64,000 bases of DNA from Cryptomeria japonica (taxonomy: Eukaryota > Streptophyta > Pinopsida > Cupressales > Cupressaceae). Made by a program: the position numbers and the translations under genes. Below, piece after piece: positions 48,248 to 56,942 of this stretch; position 1 is the first letter of the stretch, and each line of letters opens with the position of its first letter. The stretch spans positions 877,183,594-877,247,593 of the forward strand of contig NC_081409.1 of assembly GCF_030272615.1 (NCBI RefSeq). The letters are read 5' to 3'. The notes beneath the pieces were generated by a model that was not told the origin of the DNA, searched no databases, and saw nothing but the letters and a program-made list of their open reading frames with translations.

Positions 48248-48625
48248 TCAGTATTTCTGCTCACGTAATCTGATTGTCACGCTACGAGGTCTGGACTCAT
48301 AAACAATATGTCGCTGGTACATATATGGTTGTCCCAACAAAACATCACAAACATCTAAGGGAGCCACATCACAAATTACCTCATCTTTGAAAGGCTTTAT
48401 GGAGTATGAAAGGCGACACTGTTGGTGCACCTGGATATCTCTTCCTTGACTAACCCATCCCATTGAATAGGGTTGCGGGTGGGTTGTTGTTTTCAGATTC
48501 AGTCTCTTCACAGTCTCTGATGATATTAGGTTCTTTTGACTTCCGCTATCAACAATAAAGTGCAGGGCTTTTCCTCCGACCCACATTTGTGAATGGAACA
48601 ATCTCTCTTCATCCTCCCGGGGCAA
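48248..48625 (-). pseudogene. Aspartic protease of element 3
   Basis: LHFIVDSGSQKNLIS carries the retropepsin active site DSG, followed by DVCDVLLGQPYMYQRHIVYE, the usual LLGxPY segment near the domain end. It is in frame with gag and RT. A TGA at 48248-48250 (REQKY*IPEVSP) separates it from RT. The active-site residues themselves are intact. Confidence 0.85.
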
Positions 48626-48670
48626 TATCCTTGTAGTAGCTACCGTGGCATATGGATCTGCCTCAATGAC

Positions 48671-49726
48671 CTATTCATGATTTCCTTCTATGCACGTTTC
48701 TACCACCTTAGATTCTGCCTTGTCTTCATGCGTCTCCATCATTAAGCTTTTGATGGTTCTGCAATCTTTTGTATTATGCGAGGGACTCTTATGGAATTCA
48801 CACCACATACCGTTTTCTTGTGTCTTCTTCATACTCCATGTCTTTTTTGTGGGTGAGTTGGGAGAGGGTTCCTTAGAGGTTTGTTTCCATGTAGTTTTGC
48901 CACCTTCACTCTTCCATCTGTTGTTTGTGAAATTATCTCTCCTTCCTTTCTGTTTGAATTTCTCCTCAATTTTGGCAGCAAATTTATATGCACTAGGTAA
49001 AGTCTCTATGTTCAGGAATTCCATTTCGGTTTGGATGTACCTATGGAGTCCACTCTGATATTTCAAAACTCGGTGCTTCTCAGAATCTTTGATGCCAAGC
49101 TTTGTTGTTAAGGCATGCAACATATTAGTATATTCCTGAACAATTTGGTCCTTCTTCTGTCGAAGCAATTGCCACTGCATATATTTTTGTTCATATGTAT
49201 CAATAGAAAAATATTCTTCCTTTATGTGCTCCATGAATTCTCCCCATGTGGGTTTTTGATAAAAAATAAAAGTGCTGCCATTTTCTGTTGCCTTGGATGC
49301 TAACTTTGCTTCCCGCAAATCTTTCACATGGTTTTCTGCTTTGAGGAGAGCGAAAGTTATCTTCTCTTCATCTGAAAACTGATTGACAGAGAAATATCTT
49401 TCCAGTTTTGAAACCCAATCATCAACGACATCTGCATCGATCTTTCCTTGGAATGTGGGTATATCGAAATTCACTTGCACCTTGAGTGGCGTATGGCCTG
49501 TGAATGGTGGGTTTGCTTGTGACCCACGACTTTCCAACATTTGCTTGAACTGCTCCATCATTTCTTCACGTTGTTTTGCTAGTGCATCTTCAACTAATGT
49601 TTTAATGTCATCGTCTGTCTGCAACTTAGCCATTTGCGATCGTGTGCGTCTCAAAGGAAGGTAGTTTGAAGGATTCCTTGTTTCCAAGCCCAATCTTTGA
49701 TATGTTGATCGCGTGTGATATGACAT
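48671..49726 (-). pseudogene. Gag of element 3
   Basis: The first ATG on the strand is at 49726 (MSYHTRSTYQRLG), just inside the PBS. A second Met (MAKLQTDDD) could equally be the start. The order is a coiled-coil start (ALAKQREEMMEQFKQMLE), the gag core (IPTFQGKIDADVVDDWVSKLERYF ... EEKITFALLKAENHV, WGEFMEHIKEEYF, YMQWQLLRQKKDQIVQEYTN), then a basic region and a zinc-finger-like motif WCEFHKSPSHNTKDCRTIK. It ends at the TAG at 48671-48673, probably a former Gln codon, in the same frame as protease. Confidence 0.85.
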
Positions 49727-49734
49727 ACAAGAGC

Positions 49735-49752
49735 GAACTTGCTCTGATACCA
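49735..49752 (-). other. Primer-binding site of element 3 (initiator tRNA-Met)
   Basis: On the minus strand TGGTATCAGAGCAAGTT follows the LTR end GGATCA after one base. TGGTATCAGAGC is the well-known complement of the plant initiator Met tRNA 3' end. Confidence 0.88.
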
Positions 49753-49753
49753 C

Positions 49754-50228
49754 TGATCCGAAATATGGATTCGGATGACAACACCTGAGTGAGAACCCGC
49801 GGTATTGTAAATTTTGTTACAAGAACCAGAAATCATAGAATTGAAGCAAGCCAAAAAAAGTAATCTATTTCATTCGAAAGCCCAACATATAGAAGTTCAC
49901 GAGATTCCAAGAGTCACAAAAAACCTCTTGAGAATCGAAGTCCAATAGTCACATTTGTTCATTACATAATAAAATCTAAAAACTACGAAATTTTCAAAAA
50001 GCTATATGAAATTTTATCCTAACTTCAACTAGACATAACTTTATGCTCGGGACTCGAAATTATGAGCCGTTGATCTCGTTGGAAAGGTCTCCAAGAGTTG
50101 TAGACGAAAATATGAAAGAGCACTTTCAAGGGCTAAAAATGCCCTTAAGACCTTCAAAAATGCAAATTACTAACATATAGACAAACTAAAGTAAAAAAAA
50201 ATATATAATTCAAATTTTCTTCTGATCA
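49754..50228 (-). repeat. 5' LTR of element 3
   Basis: TGATCCGAAATATGG...TTCTTCTGATCA on the plus strand, about 475 bp. It matches 44730-45191 but carries an extra segment of about 12 bp (AAAATATGAAAG) after GTAGACG. Confidence 0.92.
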
Positions 50229-53064
50229 TTGGGATTGAAGAGAATGGGCGTTATCATTTATGAACTTGGCCTACTTTCATTGTAAACAGTGGAAATTGCA
50301 TACCTTACTTTCAGTTAGTCTTGTATGTAATGATAAGTGTACAAGTGGGCGATATTTTAATTTTATGAGATTTTAGGCTACGAAGTTACCACAACTATTT
50401 CCGGGTTTCACTATATAAGATTTTTTTTATTAACATATTGGATCAATCACCATAATTTTAGAGAGCCACAACTGTTTTTGGGTTTCAGTGTATAAGATTT
50501 TTTTATTATCAAGGTATTGGATTAATCATCAGAATTCTAGAAAAAAAATTGGAACCAAAAAGTAAAAAATATATGCACTCTAAATTAAAAATTAAAAATA
50601 TATAAGCACTCTAAATTTATAAATAAAAATATTGATATATATAAATTTATATATGAAGTTACCACAACTATTTCTGGGTTTCACTGTATAATATTTTTTT
50701 ATTAACATATTGGATCAATCACCAAAATTTTAGAGAGTATAAGATTTTTTTATTATCAAGGTATTGGATTAATCATCATAATTCTAGAAAAAAAATTGGA
50801 ACCAAAAAGTAAAAAATATATGCATTAAAAATTAAAAATTAAAAATATATAAGCACTCTAAATTTATAAATAAAAATATTGATACATATATAAATTTATA
50901 TCCATATATTATAAATTTAAATTTATTGAATTTATAAAATTATGAACAAGTATAAATATATATGGGTATTATCTTTAAACATATATTGGATATATCTTTT
51001 AAATTGGATATAATCTTTATAATGGATATATATTTAAACAAATTCAGGGTATAATTAATATATTGGATATAATCTTTATAATGGATATATTGTAAACATA
51101 TTTTGGATATAATTAATAAATAGAGGACATAATATATCCATATTGGGTATATCTTTTATATTGGATATATCTTTAGGGTATATATTTTATATTTGATATA
51201 TCTTTAAACATATAGTGGGTATAATTAAAAGGTAGAAGAGAACTTTAAAAAAAAAAGAGAGTGAAGATATTACAAGTTTATGATAAAAATATATTAAAAA
51301 ATTTATAATATAAAAATATGTAATATAAATATACAACATGAATTTAATTATTAAAAATTAGATATATCTATTTATTTATCTATTCAAAATAATTACATAC
51401 ATACAAATTTATAATATATTTAAATTATTATTTAGAAAAATACAAATTTATGAAAAAATGTTTATATGTATATGGTAAGTCCATAAATATATATCAAAAT
51501 ATACTTTTATTAAATATAATTAAATAGTTATATCTTTCTATCTTTTAAGCTCTTTGAAATCTTGACGATGGATCACAAAGTGTGATCCAAAACATCCAAA
51601 ACATTAATAGAAAATCTCTTAATTAAATCCAAAAACAACAATGGTTTAAGTTGACACAACTTGAATCTTTGGTGTTTCTATCTATTCTCACTCTTAGGGA
51701 TGGAACTTGATCCACTATCTTTTCAATTCTTGCCTAGGTTTATAACTATAATTTGCACAACATAGTTTAGTCGTGCAATTTGAAAAATTGAACCTGAAGA
51801 CTTTCCTATTTTAATTCAAATATGTTGTCAAATTGATCTTCCAATTGTTCATTATGTGCCAACTTATAGTATTAAACATTGCACTTGCCATCTTTGGAAT
51901 TGGATATAAGGTTGACTTGATCCTTCCAACTAGCCATTGTGTTGATTTGAAGAGTGGAATGTTTCACTTTCCACCGTAGGAATTGTATATAGGGGCTAAC
52001 ATTCATTCATTTTATGTATTCAATCGTTTGGGACCTAACACCTGAAAATCATTCAAAGAGAATCTAGCATTAAACTAGAGCATTTACAACTACATTACTT
52101 GCGTCCAAGGCATCCTCTGCATGATTGCCCATTGTCTTCAATCATTATTCATAGATGTTAAATCAATCCATTCATGGGTTTTAAGCAAAGGAGAATAAAC
52201 TTTAACTAGCAAGTTGCTTAAAGGAGTTCCTAAGCATTGCAAGTTAGATAAAACATACTCTAGGTGTCTAGGTGAGCCAAAAAGAAGACATTAGAGTTTA
52301 GTAGAGATTGGATATGTGCACCAAATTTTAGATCCAAAACCTTGAGCTAGATTTGTGGTTGTGCAGATATCTTTTTTGCTTTCATTGAGATGGCAACAAC
52401 AAACAATGAGTTTCTAGGTTCCAAGGCATTTATTTAGTCATTCTCAATTTTTCTACATATTGACAAACAAATTCGAAACATCTATCACAATACATTTGCA
52501 TCGGAATTTCAGCTAAGTACTTTTGTTTCATTTATTTAAGTAGATTGTTTTGGGTAGTTTCTCTTAGCTATTTAATCGTATTTTTATTTTTAATTATAAA
52601 TTAATTATTTAATTGCTCTAGCCTAGAGTTTTAGTAAAATTTTATTGTCTTCCTTTCATTTTAGTGAACACTACTCTTACACTTGATAATGTTTATCTTT
52701 TGATTTTTGATGTTTTTATTGAGGTTAGTTATACTTTTTATAGTCGTACTCTTAGCTAGCCTTGATTATCTTTCAAGGATTTGGTTATACCACGGTTCAA
52801 TCAAAACTCTACTTTACCTTTGAGGATTGCTTGTCTAAACACTCACATGGTTTTTTATTTCAATAATCAAGAGATCTTCATTAAGACTAAACAATCATTA
52901 TACACATGCATAAGCAAGACCTCTGGTATTGAGATTCTCCTTTGCATTGGTATTATGATGGCCTCATCTAGTTCTTTGCATGACTGATCTTCCTCTCTAC
53001 CCACTAACTCTTCCTCTTTCATTGATCTTATTCTCTTCTCATCCTAAGCTAGACCCCTTCATTG
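50229..53064. other. AT-rich intergenic DNA with short tandem repeats
   Basis: It opens with the resumed 185-bp duplication (to about 50335). A roughly 273-bp tandem duplication follows (listed separately), and then at 50960-51230 an irregular array of TTGGATATA(A/T)(T/C)CTTTA-like units. From 51540 to 53060 the sequence is less A/T-rich but without a supportable gene. Confidence 0.45.
50382..50905. repeat. Tandem duplication, about 273-bp period
   Basis: GAAGTTACCACAACTATTTC starts at 50382 and 50655. Both copies continue through AACATATTGGATCAATCACC and a TTGGAACCAAAAAGTAAAAA block. The second copy lacks about 45 bp after TTTTAGAGAG. Confidence 0.85.
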
Positions 53065-54680
53065 TGCCTACTTTCTATGTTTTTATTTAGGTAAGTAGGA
53101 AAAAAGGGTCCAAAACCCTTTATAATGGCAGCCAAAATGTTGTATGCAATAGGCCCAAATAGGGCATAAACAACAAAGAGACAACTACAACCAAGCTACC
53201 AAACACATGGACCACTAGCATCCCACATAGACAATCTTAAGTTAGGAGGAAGCTAAACTATCACCCATAACACAAGTATGAGATTGGGGAGAGGAAGAAG
53301 AAAGACCTTTCCTCCTACAAACAATTGTCCAAGCAATATTTTCATCCAAAAGCTCATTACATGGGGTAGAAAGAGGAGAACCCCTCCCACATAAAGGGCT
53401 TGTAGGCACATGAACAATGAGTAACAACAAGAAAAAGAAAATGAGAATTAGGCGGGGGATAAGGAGTCCAACAACATGAGAAGAACAACGAGGAGGTTCC
53501 AGAGCCAAAGGTAGATCAATCTCTAAGAGGAGAGAAGGAGGTTAGACCAAAGAGATGGGGTTGTTGGAGCTACACCAAAAGAAAGAGACACATCATCATC
53601 TTGGGAGGAGTTATCTAACAAATCATCAAGAGAATTGATAATTAAGTGGTCATCAATAGCATCCTTCCACCACGTAGCAATGCCCTTGCAACAAAAGAGA
53701 GGACAATCTATAGCTAGGTGATTGATGGAGAAGCACCAACAATATCTAATGAGAGGCCCTAATAATCTAGAAGTTGAGTTCAAGGCCTATCCCCCACTAT
53801 CAAAACCACATCTCCATGAGGGATTTGGAGATGTTAATATCCACCACATGTGGAGTGCCTCATTGACGAAGTAGGATCGTCAACTTTCAAGAAGCAAAAA
53901 ATAGAGTTGCTAATGGCCTTGTAGCAAAAAGGCTCCCAAAATTGTAGAGGGAGGTTTGTAAGTCTAACCTACATTGGATGCACACTTTGTGGCTCTATAA
54001 GGGGATTAAAGGATGTTTCCTAAAGCTTAATAGAGAATATTCTCCTCCCAAGCCCATAACTTGCCCAACACCAAATCTTGATCCTTAGAAGAGGCAAAGG
54101 AGGAAATAAAAAACCCTTAGCACAAGGGAAGAGTTAAATCTTACCCACCATAAGAGGTTTCTAAGAATACAACACCATTTTTGAAGTTTGGGAAGAGAAG
54201 ACCATAGATTGGAGAATCTACACACCAAACCCCTTTGTTGGTAGAAGTATACATTTTCCACCACATCCTAGCCACAAACTACCATCGGGGAGGATTTAGC
54301 ACAAGAAAGAAGACCGGATTTCACCATGGGAAGATGAGTAGAAATAGAATCAATCACATGAGCAAATACTTGACCGCCAACACTAGTAGGTCTTAGAGGA
54401 GAGGGGCAAACCACACTTGCAGCCCCAAAAGCCTCAATTGTAGTCAAAGTTGAAGTAGGAGTGATGCTTAAAGCCTTGTGCGAAATGACAACCACAACAA
54501 CAAGTTGGGTTGGAGGGGAAACACCACTCTGCAACATGACAAGGGAGACATGGGAAGTAGGCAAGAGACAATGATTCACTTGTAACAACAACTAGTGGAA
54601 TGGATGGGAGAGACAAGAGCGAGAGCAGGAACATCAATTGGCAATTACATATTGATTTATTCATGCCTACTTTCTATGTT
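53065..54680 (-). mobile_element. LINE-derived insertion carrying only an ORF1 relic, 17-bp TSD
   Basis: A perfect 17-bp repeat TGCCTACTTTCTATGTT flanks the insert (53065-53081 and 54664-54680). On the minus strand the interior reads a plant LINE ORF1: *VRLTNLPLQFWEPFCYKAIS near 53900-53990 (a DUF4283-type segment with Trp as a stop), then YCWCFSINHLAIDCPLF near 53690-53745, a damaged CCHC zinc knuckle. The left edge after the TSD is T-rich, as a short poly-A on the minus strand would be. The 1.58 kb insert has no endonuclease or RT, so it was retroposed in trans or lost ORF2. Confidence 0.65.
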
Positions 54681-55151
54681 ACTACTTCTAGTGTGACTCA
54701 ATATTCATGTTCCTTTCTCTAGTATCCTTACTACTCCTTCCACTTGTGTTCCACTTTCGTTTTATCTCACTAGTTCCATTCCCATTCTTTGCTTATTAGT
54801 GTCATATATATAGATTATACTACTAGTGTAATCCCTTTATCTCACCTCACTAGTATTAAATCTTCATATTTTCTTTCCAATGTTGCTTCTCACTCCTTTA
54901 GTGTCATAACCTTTCCTCTTGTTTCCCATCCCTTTCATATTCCTACTATTGTTATTCATACGCCATTGTAACCTTTATATGGATTGTCATTTCACTAATC
55001 AAGAGATCTACATTAACACTAGTCATAATGAGTAATTTGATTTTAATCATGCTATGTACATGGATAAGTAAGATCTTTCTCTCATTGGACAATTACTTTT
55101 TTTCAAGAGCTTTCTAATACCACTTTTTCCTTCATAGCTAGTTATATTTCC
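54681..55151. other. Intergenic DNA between the LINE insert and element 2
   Basis: T- and C-rich sequence (TTCCTTTCTCTAG, CACTAGTTCC-like short repeats). No gene is seen. Confidence 0.4.
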
Positions 55152-56530
55152 TGATGCCCTCCTAAATGACACAATGTTAGTCTAAGATCAAACAACACAA
55201 AACACACAAGATGTTAGAGTTAATCAATCAAAGACTAAATCTATGAAGGCATTCCAAAGGAGACACTAAAAACATGCTAATGAATCTAACTAAAGAAGTA
55301 AGACAATGAGATATCTCCAACTATCTCTTAACATGATATTAGCTCCTTTCTCCCTTGTTCCTCTCCTCTCCAAGTTCCAAAATAGTGTAGCTCTCAGCAG
55401 CTTTTTGCACTATGGATGCTTATGGAGGATTGAGATTGTAGTATAGCTCCAAACATGAAATGAAAAGCTAATACTAAAATGATATATTTTAACCAAAAGA
55501 CAAAAGATTAGATTGTTTATGCTAAATGCTCTCTAAAATGGCTATAGTCTAAATGCTTACAAGTTTTCAGGATCTGGATTATGAAGGAATGGGCTCTATT
55601 TATAGGAAAAATGGAGCAATGGATGGCCAGGATTGAAAGGTTTAATCAAGGGTCAAGCTTGAAAGTTGGGGATCCATGTGCACAATTGGCACCAATAAAA
55701 TAGTGACAAATGTCCACATAGGGTGGGGTTGAGAGAAAGGGGTTGGAGGCATTGAATGCCTGAGAAGACTTCATGGTTATCTAAAGGCTAAGGGTCAAGT
55801 CTAAGTTAAGATTACCCATTGGATTAAGAATTAATCCAAGGATAAACCTTTGTGCAAATGATTAAGAGGTAATCATGGTCAAAGCATTAAAGGCCTGATG
55901 AGACCCTTGGGTTGGGTAGAGGTTGAGTCAAAACAAATGTTTTAACCATGTGGGAGGGTTGAATTAACCATTAATGGTTTTTGGAGACTTTGGGGATTAA
56001 GTGGTTGAAAGTTGGAAGCCTTTAATGGTTATCAAAGACTTTGAGGAATTTGAGAAGTGACTCCATTTTGTTTAGGAATGTGACAATATTTAGGGGATGG
56101 ATTAGGCTAATTAGGAAGGGGTTAGAAGAATCTAGAAGGGGATTAGATTTTTGCAAGTGGATTTGGTGGGTGAGGGAAAATAGGATTTTATTTAAAATAA
56201 AAATTCATTTATTTCAAAATGTGTGCAAGTTGCATTTGTAGGAAAATGCAAGTGGGGGGGGATAATGATTTAAATAAATGTTTTATTTAATTTATTTAAA
56301 AGAGGAATAGGGGGATTTAATTAAATAAATTGATTTTATTTATTTAATTGATTTGTATTTGGTTTAATGAATTAATTAAAATAAATTGAATAATTTATTT
56401 AATTAATAGAAGAATGTTTGGAGATGAATTAATTAAATATTAATTTAATTAACTGATGGCTAGTGGATTTTTAATCAAATAAATATGAAATATTCATTTA
56501 ATTTAAAATGGACAGATTTATGTGACTACA
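55152..56530 (-). repeat. 3' LTR of element 2
   Basis: The inner (right) end is firm: the minus strand reads a PPT then TGTAGTCACATAAATC. The part 55560-56530 aligns with 13390-14264 of the element 1 LTR. The outer (left) end is my best guess, TGATGCCCTCCTAAATGACA at 55152. The left third is much diverged from element 1. A TATA box is listed separately. Confidence 0.65.
55596..55605 (-). promoter_or_regulatory. TATA box in the LTR of element 2
   Basis: CTATAAATAG followed by AGCCC on the minus strand, at the same relative place as 13379-13388 in element 1. Confidence 0.65.
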
Positions 56531-56546
56531 TTTGCCCCTCTTTGAG
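56531..56546 (-). other. Polypurine tract of element 2
   Basis: On the minus strand CTCAAAGAGGGGCAAA directly precedes the LTR start TGTAGTCACA. Confidence 0.8.
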
Positions 56547-56942
56547 ACGGTGCAGTTTATCGCATTGTTTCAAAGAAAGAAAAACTGGTGTGAAGAAATG
56601 CCCCATAAAATGTTAATTTAATGGGTGGTATGCCCCCTCGAGAGATGGGCCGAATTTTTTTGAAAAATCGGGTGATCTCTCGAAAAAGAACGAAAATTGG
56701 CAGGGTGGTAGAAGAGAAGAAGTTAGGCATACGGGTGAAAAATAGAAGAAAACGGGGGAAACATGGAGAAATGGGAGGCTCGGGAAGTTCACGGGGACCA
56801 CGGCGATGAGCAAGGCGAAGTTACAGTGACGGCGGGGGGTATAAATGGGGTGAAAGGGGTGAAAATAGGATCATTGGTGACCACGACCAGTTGAAAACGA
56901 GAGCTCTGACAGTGACATTTGGAGGAGCAAGGAGGAGCTACG
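56547..56942 (+). other. Upstream region of the antisense PMD gene
   Basis: GC-richer and purine-rich on the plus strand compared with the LTR. It holds the TATA-like box at 56840-56846 and would contain the PMD promoter and 5' UTR. The element's own sense transcript also runs through it as 3' UTR. Confidence 0.5.
56840..56846 (+). promoter_or_regulatory. Plus-strand TATA box for the antisense PMD gene
   Basis: GGGGGGTATAAATGGGG lies about 100 bp before the proposed PMD start codon, in otherwise G-rich sequence. The position fits a core promoter driving transcription opposite to gag-pol. Confidence 0.5.

Larger units (their letters stand above)
44730..50228 (-). mobile_element. Complete but inactive chromovirus-like Ty3/gypsy retrotransposon (element 3)
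   Basis: A full-length element lies on the minus strand, with 3' LTR 44730-45191, 5' LTR 49754-50228, an iMet-type PBS at 49735-49752 and a PPT at 45192-45204. A 5-bp TSD TTGGG flanks it (44725-44729 and 50229-50233). The interior is one gag-pol frame with six in-frame stops. Domain order is gag, protease (DSGS), RT, RNase H, integrase and a weak chromodomain-like tail. The LTRs differ at about 20 positions by my eye count, plus a short indel, so the insertion is not recent. Confidence 0.92.

Noticed and set aside
48690-49664. Plus-strand ORFs of 60-120 codons over the chromovirus gag
   Set aside because: They are antisense shadows of the gag frame, with no start context, and are not conserved in type.
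55147-55151. Target-site duplication for element 2
   Set aside because: Only one flank is in the window and the outer LTR end is uncertain, so no TSD can be claimed.
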